Source: Artemia franciscana
Lineage: Eukaryota; Arthropoda; Branchiopoda; Anostraca; Artemiidae
Assembly: GCF_032884065.1 (NCBI RefSeq)
Contig: NC_088873.1
Span: 23,859,558-23,923,557 of the forward strand
Reading direction: 5' to 3'
DNA length: 64,000 bases
The translations under genes and the position numbers were made by a program. Position 1 is the stretch's first letter. Every line of letters starts with the position of its first letter. The notes under the pieces are model-generated. The model ran no database searches, had not been told where the DNA came from, and saw only the letters and a program-made list of their open reading frames with translations. Below are positions 22,327-34,077 of this stretch, piece by piece.

Positions 22327-22613
22327 GTATTTTAAGACCACCGCGGGTTTCCGCCACTATATGTTTTCTGCCACCTTTTAATTCAGGTAGGTCAGAATAG
22401 ACATAGATATTACATAGACATAGACATAGAACAGACATAGACATAGACATAGAAATAGACATAGACACAGACAAAAACATAGACATAGATATAGACATAG
22501 ACTAACCTAACCTAACCTGTCTATTCTGACCCAACTAATCCTCTTGATGGTGCAAGATTTCCTGAATAGCGGAAAACATACGGTGGCGGAAAACCACGGT
22601 GGCTTTAAAATAC
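22327..22613. mobile_element. Palindromic MITE-like unit with (ATAGAC)n core
   Basis: The arms pair imperfectly: GTATTTTAAGACCACCGCGG (22327) with the complement of CCACGGTGGCTTTAAAATAC (ends 22613), then TTCCGCCAC..TATGTTTTC with GAAAACATACGGTGGCGGAA, then an exact 14-bp pair GGTCAGAATAGACA / TGTCTATTCTGACC. The centre is an ATAGAC hexamer tract (about 22400-22503) with CTAACCTAACCTAACCT next to the right arm. No transposase. Confidence 0.65.
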
Positions 22614-23315
22614 CCAATTTGTTAAAATGTACCAATATGACAATAGACAGATGTAAATCACTTATTACAGTTTATTCTATTCAATCGTTTTTGAGACTCG
22701 AGATAGCAAAATTTTGACATCTGAACTGCTGTAAAAACGTTTAAGGAAGTCGTGGTTCTAATATAATCGGTCATAGGGTGCCCGTAGGGTGAGGAAATAG
22801 AATGAGCCCCTCCTCTCCATGCCCCTTGTGGAACTACAAACAAATAGGGAGTTCGTAATAAACAATAGGAATTTTAAAATGTATTGAGAAATGGCCGTTT
22901 CAAACATTTACCAATCCCTATCGATTAATAGAAAATTCAGAGCCCCCTACCCTATTAAAATATATATGGCCACCTATGGACATGGCTTTTTTTTAGATAT
23001 GTTTTGTTTCGGATCTCATAACCTACGAACAGTATATTGTGTGCAGTGCAGCATTCCTTTAGAGAAATTGTCGCTTTTAAAAAGGGTTGGAGCAAGCTAT
23101 TGTGTTTGTCTCTCTCTGAAATTTGCAAGAAAATGTGGACTTTAATTTTGTTTGATATAATTCTGGGACAAAATAAAGAAAAGAATTAAATACATATCTG
23201 GCCTTTGAAACACACTTTTATCAAGCAGCATCCTCGTTTCCGCGGGGAACAATTCGCTTGCTCCTCTCAGAGGTGTGGATGTATGTAACTGTGATTATTA
23301 AATATTTCCTTTCAG

Positions 23316-23627
23316 GTTGGCAATTTTGAAGACGCAGATATCGCCGAAAAAAGTGGAAAAATTAACCGACTCTCTCGTTGGTACAAGCCCTGGTTTTACA
23401 AATACGTAGAAACTTTCTTAGACAGAGGAGAGTCAGACGAATATATCCCACTTGGAGATTATCTTCTTAGACATAATAGAGCCATCTTTTGGGTCGTGGA
23501 ATCCATGATCCCATTTGGAAATAATCCGCTATTTAGGTTCTTTGTCGGCTGGCTGCTTCCACCTAAGCCGGCTTTCCTCAAGTTTACTACGACCCCTGGT
23601 GTAAGAGCGATGACTTTTACTAAACAG
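23316..23627 (+). CDS. DHCR24: DHCR24, internal exon C
   Basis: 104 codons, phase 0 at both ends. The acceptor is ATTTCCTTTCAG (ends 23315) and the donor GTATAG (from 23628), a weak but acceptable site. It contains the strongest family landmarks: RWYKPWFYKYVE (vertebrate NYYKPWFFKHVE), EYIPL, FWVVESMIPFGNNPLFRFF (vertebrate FWELQDIIPFGNNPIFRYL) and GWLLPPKPAFLK. This is the conserved C-terminal half of delta-24-reductase. Open - strand frames over it are shadows. Confidence 0.97.
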
Positions 23628-24046
23628 GTATAGAATGTTTTATTTTTGTTATATGAAGATGTAAATACCATTCACCCGAGAGAAAACCATTACGCAAATT
23701 GCAATGATTCATAAGGACAGAAAAAGACTAGAAAAGCCAATCTATTTTTGTCGCCTTTTTATTTGGAATTTTCCTTAAAGCTGTCTAAAACCATTGTTTT
23801 TAGATTCTCCATAATATTTGCCTTTTTTCGATATAATCTCAACTTTCCCCCACTCCCCTTAAAAAAATCAGTTTGAAATGTGCCATATTTTCATAAAAGT
23901 TTGGCAATATTTTGTGGTTACATTTTGGAACAAAACCAAATACTCCAGTTTACGATCGATGCATTGCAAAATTTATTCGGGACTTTTGTATCAAGCTTTG
24001 GGAGGTGTTTTTACTAAGTGTAAATCTGGGTGATTTTACTTCGTAG

Positions 24047-24148
24047 GATTGGGCTGGAGGAGGTACACTAGATATGATTGTTGGCATGTTGGGCACGCGC
24101 AACGTACCTAACAAAGCGAAGCATGATTTAAGAACAATAATAAAATAA
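24047..24148 (+). CDS. Speculative alternative DHCR24 terminal exon
   Basis: After a pyrimidine-rich acceptor (TTTTACTTCGTAG, ends 24046), the frame set by exon C (phase 0) stays open for 33 codons: DWAGGGTLDMIVGMLGTRNV, then PNKAKHDLRTIIK, and a TAA stop. Two AATAAA signals overlap the stop (24139-24144 and 24144-24149), followed by a T/GT-rich stretch. Exon C normally joins exon D, as homology demands. If this exon were used it would give a truncated protein lacking the last ~160 residues. A 33-codon open frame is not rare by chance, so this is only a candidate. Confidence 0.2.
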   Translation, partial: DWAGGGTLDMIVGMLGTRNVPNKAKHDLRTIIK

Positions 24149-24159
24149 AGCCAGCCTAC

Positions 24160-24430
24160 TTGTCACGTGTTCATTTTGCTTGTTCATTAATTAATCTAAA
24201 ACATATTTTCAAAGGTAAGTAAAGAGCCATATTAAAAGCTAAAACGAGGAGAAATAAATTCTTATAATAAGCCAAGCTTAAAACAAATGGAGATGCCTAG
24301 GAATGAAAAAATGAATGCTAAAATGAACAAAAATTAAATGACTTAATCAAGTCAAAATTTAGAACAAGAGATATAACTATGGATGACCAAATGAAACCCA
24401 AAACTAACAGAAATTAAATTGAACAATCAA
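24160..24430 (-). repeat. Dispersed repeat related to 240-545
   Basis: The reverse complement of about 24385-24420 reads TTTAATTTCTGTTAGTTTTG, then GGTTTCATTT, matching the landmark at 515-540. Two diverged units are visible (ends near 24342 and 24416). Confidence 0.5.
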
Positions 24431-24589
24431 GTAAAGATTTAAAGGATACAGATTGTCTTAAATGAGAGGGGGTGGTCCCCCATCTAAACCGGGTAAATAT
24501 AAAAGAAAATGTTCTGAGTCCTGGCCGATCAGAAAAATAGTTGTTTACTCATTTTTAAGTGAACCAAATAAGTTTTAAAAGTTTATAGT

Positions 24590-25440
24590 TTCCCTATGCA
24601 TTTTCTATTTTGTGCATTAGGGCCCCTTGGCCCAAGGACTTCTAGATATTAGTTTCAAACATGCAAAAAAATGTTCCTAGCCTATTTTGGAGGCCTGTGC
24701 CCTCAGCCTAAACATTTGTTCGTAAAATTAGGGTTTTCTTAATCCTGGGACTTAAAGATGTATATTCGAATTAACAACTTTGTGGCTTTTTATTGGGCTA
24801 ATTTAAGGGCAGAAAAATAATTTTTCAACTTTGTTTTATTCATTGGTGTTATATTGACCCCAAAACTTACTGGTATAAATTTCATCCCCACCAGACAAAA
24901 GGGATTTTAGCTCATTTTTTTCGGGTAGAACGTTACCCCAGCCTAAATTTGTTTTCGTATTATGCTTCAAGTGGCCCAGGTACGTACAGCTGATCGGATA
25001 AACAGTAATTTCGGGCAAATCAATATTTTTCCCAGTTTTTTTTTTGCACCAAGGTTTCTTTTCAAGCCAGTCAAGTAAAATAAGTTTTTAACCCATTTTC
25101 AGGCGGTTTGTGTTCCTAACCCAAAACAGAATAATTTTCATACATTAGGGTTCCCGTTCCCCAGGAATATTGCCTTTCAGAAAAAAATAATGGCCATTAT
25201 GGGCTTCTTTATTGGAAGACCTTTTTTGGAAGACCTTGTCAAATAGACTTTCAAATGTAAGTTTGATACTGGTTAGAGACAACAAGTTGTTTGGTTTTTG
25301 GTAAGTTTTTGGTCCATTTCATGTGGCCTGTGTCCCCATTTTTATCAACTTCTGTTTCCTCTATCTAATGAACTAACGGATATAGTTTTCAAATTGTTCG
25401 GAAAGAATAATTCTGTCCTTTCCTAGCCCTATTTTGAGCG

Positions 25441-25501
<61 letters not shown>

Positions 25502-25855
25502 AGGATTCCTCTAGTCAAAAACCGACTCTCAGCGGTAGGTTTCAAGCCAATCGGAAGAAAATAGTTTTTGGCCCATTCTCGGAGTTCCCGTATCCTATCA
25601 TAGCATATATTTGTGCATTAGACTTACTTTGGCCCAGGGACGTGTGAATTTAACCTTCAATCCAATAAAAGAAAAGGTTTTTGGCCCATATTCAATGGAC
25701 CTTTACCTCAAATCAATCTTCAGAAGATCTGTGTCCCAAGTTTTATACTGTTCATTAGGGTCTGTTTTCTACAAGCTAACGGATATAAGTTTTAAGCCTA
25801 TTTTAACCCCATTGTCTGCTAAACCAGAGTTAGCAGATGCCTCTGCTAATTTAGT
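24590..25855. repeat. Degenerate ~125-150-bp tandem array, left block
   Basis: Repeating landmarks are CTTGGCCCAAGGACTT, a TAGATRTTAGTTTCAAGCC-like stretch, then TTTTTGGCCCATTTT and a CTGTGTCCC-like end, seen near 24626, 25060, 25360, 25545, 25625 and 25760. The same landmarks in the same orientation resume at 32040-33650, so the palindrome between them interrupts the array. It includes a 54-nt T run at 25444-25497. Confidence 0.75.
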
Positions 25856-25925
25856 GATGCCTCGATTGGTTTAGACACACAGTAGTCAGTACCCCCTTCA
25901 AATCCCGATCCGGCCACTTTTTGTA
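25852..25925 (+). other. tRNA-like sequence at left palindrome end
   Basis: TAGTGATGCCTCGATTGGTT (A-box-like) is followed about 30 bp later by CTTCAAATCCCG (B-box-like), then GGCCACTTTTT, a possible Pol III terminator. AGTG..GCC at the start could pair with GGCCACT at the end. The D- and T-stems are poor, so this is not a functional tRNA gene. It may be a SINE-like Pol III promoter. Confidence 0.4.
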
Positions 25926-26974
25926 GAAAATTCTTTAAGACGCAGGTTTCTGTTTCGTGATAGGGTTTGTTTACTTATGCAAATGATCTGTCACGGTATA
26001 GTACACTTGTAAGTTACGTAATAGGATCTGTTTACTTTGGATTGTTAAGTAATAGGGGAATGTTTACTTATTTTAAGGATGACGCATTCTCGCATGACTT
26101 GTTTCTTCGCGGAGCCATGGGGAATTCCCGCTTGTAACTGACCGCGGCACACGCGTGGGTGTTACGTAGTGCTGGTGCACATATTGGGGTTACGTAATAG
26201 CAGCAAAGACGTGGTTGTTACATAATGTCGACGCACACGTGCAATGTTACGTAATGCCAGCGCAAATGGGGGATGTTACGTAATGAAGGTCCACACATGG
26301 GTGTTACATAATACCTTAAGAGATGTTTTTTCTTGAGGATTTTATTTTCTTTCAATGTGTTTTACTTTTTTCTCAGGGAACCTTTATTATCCAAAGAATT
26401 TTGTCCGCACTAGGAATCGAAAGAGATTTTCTCTCAATTCAATGGAGCGCTAGAAACCCGGATCAAGCCTTTCTAATATATTGATTTAGGAAATACCTTC
26501 AACGTGATAACATATTCCAGCACACAGAGAATTCCTTGTCCACATTCGCACGATGATTAAATGGATCGCATGTTTCAACCCCTTTCTACATGAGATACAG
26601 GGAGAAAATCGATTACCGGAAAATTGGTTACATGTGACACAGACTTGCTTCTTACAATGTTATTAATTTTCTAATGTGACCTACACATGTTAGGTTACAT
26701 AGCAGATGTTACATAGCATTGGCCATAGATATTTCAGTGCGTAAATGATTACGTATTGAAGATTCATCCCGGAAAAATAAATCTAAAGGACAAAGACCTT
26801 TGTACTTACAAATTTTATTAATAAAAAACATTATAAAATCAAAAAATCACAGAAAAAGCAAGTAGGACTCAACAAACAGAAAAGCAAAACTGAAAAAGCC
26901 TCATACGAGACAAAATATAAGCAAAAAATGCGCAAATTAAAGAAAGGTTGGGACCCTAAAACAAATTTCAGGGG

Positions 26975-27615
26975 AAGGGGTAATTGTTATTAGAGGCAAA
27001 TTTGAGTCATATTAAGATATATTTCTGGGAAGTCTTAATGAAAATGCCCACGTTTCTATTGTATTAAATGCACCTACAAGAAAAAAGATATACATTTTTG
27101 TATTCGGTTATATGAAAATTCCACGTTTCCTTGAGCCAAGACTGTCCATTCCTGGTTGACAAGCGCATATTTGAATATCATTTTTTCTTTACATTTTGCA
27201 TAATCTCGTTAGAGGTAAATTTAAGTCATATTAAGAGACATTTCTGCAAGGTTTTTGATGAAAACGCCCCCCGTTTCTATGGCTCTATTAGATGAACCTG
27301 CAAGGGAAGAGAGTCACATTTTTGGATTAGGTTATTTCTGAGGGGTTTAATAAAAATGTCAAGTTTCAATGAGCCAAGACTAACCATTCCTGGTTAACAA
27401 GCTCACATTCGAATAGTATTTTTCTTTATATTTCACATAATCTCGTTAGAGGTAAATTTATGTCATATTAAAAGATATTTTTGGAAGGTCGTAATGATAA
27501 TACCTCGTTTCTTTGAGCCAAGACTACGCATTCCTGGTTAACAAGCACACATTTGAAATATTATTCTGCTTAGTATTTCACATAATTTCGTTAGAGGTAA
27601 ATTTAACCCTCTATA
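26975..27615. repeat. ~220-bp tandem repeats within left arm
   Basis: GTTAGAGGTAAATTTAAGTC-type units recur near 26975, 27210, 27445 and 27590. Each is followed by TCATATTAA, GTTTCT.TG..CCAAGACTA, and CATTCCTGGTTAACAAGC. Corresponding units on the other strand are at about 30165-30560. Confidence 0.8.
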
Positions 27616-27619
27616 ATTT

Positions 27620-28180
27620 ATAAATTACTTTTAAAGTCAACGATTTGTGTTTTAGCAATCCACTCCTAACGTGATAACCCCCCATGACAATTAACGCCAC
27701 CGTGGCAAACTAGGGATGGCAAACAACATCTTTTGGCACCCTTTAACATTCCTAAGGTATTTTCAGACACTTCCCTGTTAACAATTATTCTTTAAACCCA
27801 TTGGTTCATGTTTTAGCAAGCAGCCCCCAACTTGATAAACTATGTCAATTCTCGCCACTTTGCCATATTACGACTGACCCTCTGGCTTACTATGGCACCC
27901 CTCATCGTTCTAAAACATTATCAGGATATTTTCTTGTAAAAAATCACGCATCAAATCCTTTGGTTCACCCTTTCGCAAGCCAACCCTCCATGATACAATA
28001 TGTCAATTCACACCACCATGCCACACTATGACTGGTCCTCTGGCATTCTTTGGTACCTGTCATTATTCCTAAGACATTTTACAGGTATTTTCTTGTTCAA
28101 AATCATGCTTTGAATCTAATGGTTCGTGTTCTTGCAAGCTAACCCACATTGACACATCATGTCAATTCACATTTATTTTA
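27620..28180. repeat. ~160-bp tandem repeats within left arm
   Basis: Three diverged units share GGTTCATGTTTTAGCAAGC-like, TATGTCAATTC.C.CCA and CCTCTGGCA.TCTTTGGCAC-like strings, and AAGRTATTTTC. Complementary units occupy about 29690-30050 in the right arm. Confidence 0.75.
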
Positions 28181-28269
28181 ACATAACGTGTTTTTATTTA
28201 TGAAAACTATAACCGTGGTTTCTTAAATGCTCAAATATTTATAGTAAAATAAGATGTAATTTAAGCTTT

Positions 28270-29690
28270 AGCATTTAAGAAATTCGGGATTTAGTTTTCG
28301 GAAATTAAAGCACACAGGGTAAAAATACATTGAACTTTATTAGTAATATTTGATCTCTTTAGAAACTTGGGTTTTAGTGTTCATAAAAAAGAACACATAC
28401 TGCTAAAATAGATCTGATTTAATTAAAAACGTTCTAGCATTTAAGAAACTTGGGTTTTAGTTTTCAGAAATGAGAATACACATTAGAATACATCTGATAC
28501 TTAGGGTTTAGTTTTTATGAAAAGGAGCGCAAATGGTTAAAATTTATCTTATTTTATTACAAATATTTTAGCATTTAAGAAACTTGGGGCTGAGTTTTTA
28601 GAAATAAGAACACACACACGTTTACGAAACATTTTATTTTTATAACATTTGGTCGCTTCAGAAACTTGGATTTTAGTTTTCATGAACAGGAACGCACGCG
28701 GTTACAATTTATCTTTTTTTTATTGAAAATACTTGGGCACTTAAGAAACGACGGTTTTAATCTTCAGAAATAAGAAATCACACATTTAAATTTGATTCTT
28801 TGATCATTTGAGAAACTTCGGGCTTAATTTTCATGAAAAGGAATGAACACGGTTAAAATCCGTCTTATTTTATTAGAAATATTAGAGCATTTAAGAAACT
28901 ACGGTTTTGGTTTTCAGAAAAAAGGGATTTAAAATAAATCTGAATTTATTGTTAATATTTGATCATTTGAGAAACTTGGGTTTTAGTTTTCATAAAAAAG
29001 AACACGTGTAGTTAAAATATACGAGCATTTAAGAAAGTTGGGGTTTATTTTTCAGAATAAAGAACACACACGTTTAAAATATATCTAATTTTATTAATAA
29101 TATTTGATCACTTCAGAAACTTGCGTTTTAGTTGTCATAGAAAAGAACAAACATTGCTAAAGAACTTGATCATTTAAGAGACTTGGGTTTTAGTTTTCAG
29201 AAATAAGAATACACATGTTTAAAATACATCTGAACATATTAATAATATTTGGTCATTTAAGAAACTTCGGTTTTAGTTGTCATGAAATGGAACGGACACG
29301 GTTAAAATTTATCTTATTTTATTAGAAATGTTTGAGCATTTAAGAAACTACGGTTTTAGTTTTCAGAAATAAGAAGACAAACATTTAAAATAAACCGGAT
29401 TTTATTGATCATGTTTAATCGTTTGAGAAACTTGGGTTTTAGTTTTCATGAAAAAGAACGCACATAGTTAAAATATTTGAGCATTTAAGAAACTTCTATT
29501 ATAGTTTTCAGAAATAAGAAACACATTCGGTTAAAATGCATCTGATTTATTAATAATATTTAACCAGTTAGTAAGCTTGAGTTTTAGTTTTCATACGTTA
29601 ATTTTTTCGTCATACATTAGTTTTCGTGCACGGTTAAATTATGTATTTTATTATGAAATATTTGAGCATTTAGGAAACCACGGTTTATAA
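28270..29690. repeat. Dimeric satellite in the palindrome loop
   Basis: About seventeen ~80-bp half-units alternate between two types. Type A has AAGAAACTTGGGTTTTAGTT, then TTCAGAAATAAGAACACACA. Type B has GAGAAACTTGGGTTTTAGTT, then TTCATGAAAAGGAACGCACA. Half-units start near 28365 (B), 28440 (A), 28500 (B), 28575 (A), 28660 (B), 28740 (A), 28820 (B), 28890 (A) and so on to 29575. The A-B alternation gives a ~160-bp higher-order period. Confidence 0.88.
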
Positions 29691-31939
29691 TTTTTAACAA
29701 GAAAATATATGGAAAATGTCTTAGGAATGTAACGGGGTGCCAGAGGATTCCAGAAGGCCAGTCATAGTGTTGCAAGGTGTCTGTAATTGACATGGAGTAT
29801 CACGGATGGTTGGCTTGCGAAAACATGAACCAGTGGAATTAATACACAATTTTTAATAATAAAATATCTTGAAAATGTCTTAGGAATGATGAAGGCTGCC
29901 ATTACGGGTCAGAGGGTCAGTTATAGTGTGGCACAGTGGCGGGTAACAGTAAATTGTCTGATAATACCTTAGGAATGGTGAGGGTTGCCAGAGGGTGCCA
30001 TGTACCATCCATAGTTTGCCACGGTGACGCGAATTGTCTTGGACTAACACATCTACAGCTTAAAGTTAAGGTGGGAGCTGTTGAAAGAATTTTTTCGGCG
30101 GAGAGAGACTGAAATCTACGACCCTGTCAAAGAAACGAAGCATTATCATTCGGACCTCTCAGAAATATCTCTTAATATGACTTAAATTTACCTCTAATGA
30201 GATTATTTAAAATATGAAGAAAAAATATTATTCAACTGTGTGCTTGTTAACCAGGAATGATTAGTCTCGGCTCAATAAAACGTGGCATTCTGAATAAAAC
30301 CCCTAAAAAATAACCAAATGCAAAAATGTGTCTCTTTCCTTGCAGGTATATCTATACCCGTTCGTCAACCACGAACGGGTAGTCTTGGCTCAAAGAAACT
30401 TTGCATTTTCATTAAAGACTCTCAGGCATAATCGAATGCAAAAATGTGTCTTTCTTTCCTTGCAGGTGCATTTAATACATAAATGAAAACGGGGACATTT
30501 TCATTAAGACTTCCCAAATATATCCCTTAATGTGACTCAAATTTACATCTAACAACAATCCCCTTTTACCTTGAAATTGGTTACTAGTGTCATCACCAGT
30601 CTTTAATTCACGTATGTTTTTGCTTATATTTTATCATGTAGCAGGTTTTTTCACGTTTTGTTTTTCCGTTTGTCGAGGTTTAATTACTTTTTTTGTGGAT
30701 TAACGATTTTATAATGTTTTTTATTAATAAAATTTGTATGTACAAAGGTCTGTGTCCTTTAGATTTCTTGTTCCAGGATGAGCCCTCAATACATATCCTT
30801 TATGCAATGAATTATCAAAAGCCAATGCTATGTAACATCTGCTATGTAGCTTAACCTGTGTTGGTTACGTTAGAAAATTAATAACATTGTAAGAAGTAGG
30901 TGTGTGTGTCAAATATAACCAATTTATTTTACAGTAATTACAGTAATTGATTTTCTCCCTGTATCTCATGTGGAAAAAGGTGGAAACATGCGATCCATTT
31001 AATCATCCTAGGAAGGTAGGCAGGGAATTCTCCGTGCGTTGTAATAGGTTATCACGTGAAGGTATTTCCTGAATCAATATATTAGAAACGGTTTCTTGGT
31101 TCAGATGTCTAGCTCTTCATTCCATTGAAGGGAACGATTCCTAATGCGGACAAAATCTTTAGATTATAAAGGTTCCTTGAGAAAAACAGAAAAAACACTT
31201 TGAAGGAAAATCAAACCCTGAAGAAAATAAACGCCTTGAAATAAAATGAAAAATCCTGAAGAAAAATCAAAAACTGACGATAAAAAATATCACTTGTAGT
31301 TTTTTGTAATACCCATGTGTGCACCGTCATTACGTGAAAACCCACGTGAGTACTGTCATTTCGTAACATCTCACGTGTGCGCCACCATTACGTAGCATCC
31401 ACGTGTGTGCGTGCTCAGTTACAAACGGGGATTCCCCACGACCCCCTGAAGAAACAAGTCACGCGAGAATGCATCATCCTTAACATAAGTAAATGTTACA
31501 GATCATTTTCACAAGTAAAAAAAACCGTGTTACGTGACATAAAGGTGTACTATACCATTGCAGGTTATTTGCATGAGTAAACAAACCCTATTTCGTGACA
31601 TAAAGATGCACGTTACCGTTACAGGTGCCCTATAGTCTTGAGGACCTGTTACGTAATAACCATATTACGTATCAACCAAAAGTAAACAATACCCTATTAC
31701 ATAACATACAGGTGTACTATACCGTCACGGATCATTTGCATAACTAAATAAATCCTATTACATAACAAGCACCTGTATCTTGAAGTGAACAAATCTTATT
31801 ACGTAACAACCCCATTGCATAACAACCAAAAGTAAACACTACCCTATTGCATAACATACAGGTCTACTATACCGTTACAGATCATTTGCATAAGTAAACA
31901 AACCCTATTACGTAACAAGCACCTGCGTTTTGAAGAAGT

Positions 31940-32008
31940 TTCCAAAAAAAGTGTCCAGACCGGGATTCGAAGTGGGGTACTGTGTCACTAAACCAATTGA
32001 GGCATCAA
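31940..32008 (-). other. tRNA-like sequence at right palindrome end
   Basis: The - strand reads GATGCCTCAATTGGTTTAGT, then ACTTCGAATCCCGG (a good B-box match), then GGACACTTTTTTT. It is the mirror copy of the left end, so both tRNA-like units point inward. Confidence 0.45.
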
Positions 32009-32039
32009 TGTTAACCAGTATTATTTTATTATTTTTTTC

Positions 32040-33650
32040 TTTCTTTTGCACTGGGATTCTCTTCGTCTAATGGCTTAAGGATGCAAGTTTTGAGACAGTT
32101 TAAAATATAGTTCGCTGGTCCTTTTTTTAGCTCTATTTTTAGAGTAATGTCTCATAAAGACGTTGTTTTTTTTTTAGTATATTAGAACCACCTTGGCCCA
32201 GGGACTTAAAGTTTAAGTTTTTAACATTTTCGAAATCTTGACTGTTCTTTGCTCTCATTTTTACGAGGACCAATTTTTGGTTCAGTTCTGCTTCTGCATT
32301 GAGGCCTCCTTGGTCCGAGGATATGCAGGAATAAGCTTCGATTCAATCAAAGTTCTTAGGCCATTTTCGAGCCCTAGTATACAGGGTTCTACCAGTGCCC
32401 GAAATTTAGTCACGTCATGTACCAGTTCCACTGCAAAACCGACTGGTCTGTATTCAAATCTTTATACATTACCGTTCTATTGGTCAAGGAGCTTACAGAT
32501 ATACGTTTGAAGTGGTTCAGATTTTTTTTTCCTCATTTTGGAAAAACCAATATTGAGGTTCACTTTCCGCAAGGACTTGAAATGAGGAAATAAGGAAAAA
32601 CAATACAATTTTCAAGTCTAGAAGTCCAAGTCTATAAAAAAAGAAAAAGAAAAATGCCTTTTCAGAGGGGCCTTATCCCCTACCTAGTATTTATTTGTAT
32701 AGTAGAGTGACTTTGCTCCTAAGATTTAATTTAGCGTTCAAGCCATTTAAAGCAGGAGTGGATCTTGAGCAAAATCTTGGGGGAGACCCAATGTAACAAG
32801 GGCGCCAAAGAGCAAAATCCTTAGGGGGGGGCAAAAATATGACAGAGGTGCCATAATTGACCGAATTGACAAATTTATTCTAAAAGAAAAAGAATAATTT
32901 CTTTTAACAGGATAAGAGGGTGCCAGAAAAATCTTGGGGAGGCGGGGTTCTCTGGTCCCTCCTTGGATCGGCAAGTGATTTAAAACGAAAAGTTTTCAGC
33001 GCATGAAGGTCCTCTTGGGAACAGGGTTTATGGATGTTAGTTTCAAGACGACCAGAAAAGAGCAGATTTTGGACCTATTTTAGGTGGTCCATGCACCCTA
33101 CCAAAATTTTATTTTGACATTAAGGTCCTCTTGAACCAAGAACATATAAATGTTAGTTACAAGCCCATCGGGAAAAGAAGATTTGTTTCTCAGTTTGTTT
33201 GTTTTTTGTTTTTTTTTTCTATTTTTTCTTATCCAAGGGAGTTCTCTTTGCCAAAACACTTAAGGATGTAAGTTTCAAACCGAACGGAAAACAAAATCTC
33301 TTAGCTCTTTTTTGCACCCCATATTTGGGATATCCATGTCCCCATGCCCAACCTTTGTTGGGCATTATAATCCTCTTAGTCCATGTGCCAACATGGACTA
33401 AGGGAAGTTTCCACGGACTAAGGTAAGTTTCCAGCCTATAAGGGGCAATAAGTATTTTGACCATTTGTGGGACTCTAATACCCTCTCCTTTCTAAAAGAA
33501 TATGAGACCTCTTATATCAAGGAATGATCTTGGAAGGTTTGAAGCCCACCAAATAGCAGAGATCGAATGTTGCCCCCATCTTTCTACTGTAAAACATAAT
33601 CTGAACTTCTAGCGATTTGCATAATCTAGGACCCTTGTCCCATGAGGTGC
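32040..33650. repeat. Degenerate ~125-150-bp tandem array, right block
   Basis: Continuation of the array at 24590-25855 in the same orientation: CACCTTGGCCCAGGGACTTA at 32189, TCCTTGGTCCGAGGATATGC at 32307, GGTCCTCTTG at 33009 and 33122, and ATGTTAGTTTCAAG at 33034. Part (32745-32975) is a different G/C-rich stretch that I cannot place. Confidence 0.7.
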
Positions 33651-34077
33651 GTGGGCTATGTTACTACCGGAGGTATATTTATTGGACTTCTGAGATGAAT
33701 GCGTATCTGGAAATTTGTATTTGGTTGTGGGGATGCCCGGGGCAAAAACGGTATTGGGGTTGCTGGTTGATTTCTGTTCATTCTGGTTGATATTCGATCA
33801 CTCTGGTTGATTTCCACGAAGTCTGAAATATCCTGATTGACTATTTCATGTAATCTAAAATAATATATTTTGTTTTCTTTACAAGATTCTGGTACAACTT
33901 ATAGCTAGATATAAGCTAAATAAACTGTACTGTGGCTCCTTGTACAGAGCCATCAAGAATTCAGGATAGTAAACTCAACCCAAGATTTTTATTTGTTAGC
34001 ATAATGTTTTGTAAAAATTAATATAGCAAGAAGAAATAACTGTAATAATTTACTAAATATATGTACATTTAGTCTTA
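33651..34077. other. Unassigned intron sequence
   Basis: It contains a short CTGGTTGAT..TTC repeated motif (33756-33810, three times) and is otherwise featureless. Confidence 0.45.

Larger units (their letters stand above)
25856..32006. repeat. 6.15-kb imperfect giant palindrome
   Basis: The left arm (about 25856-28190) is the diverged reverse complement of the right arm (about 29690-32006). The outer ends are GATGCCTCGATTGGTTTAG versus GATGCCTCAATTGGTTTAG (18 of 19 equal). Further in, GGGTTTGTTTACTTATGCAA followed by ATGATCTGT is shared exactly (25967 onward versus - strand from about 31908). CTAAAGGACA..GACCTTTGTAC with ATAAAAAACATTATAAAATC follows (26772-26842 versus 30704-30767), then repeated GGTAAATTT..GTCATATTAA blocks. 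No open reading frame of note lies in either arm or the loop. It lies in the 13.1-kb DHCR24 intron (23628-36698). It could be a foldback-type transposon with very long terminal inverted repeats, or an inverted segmental duplication. No target duplication was found. Confidence 0.9.

Noticed and set aside
22313..22498. Frame coding for a long Met-Ser repeat
   Set aside because: It is the ATAGAC hexamer microsatellite in translation.
26130..26310. Repeated ACGTGGGTGTTACGTAATG as a regulatory site cluster
   Set aside because: Mirrored in the other arm (31310-31420) and part of the tandem structure of the palindrome; no reason to call it regulatory.
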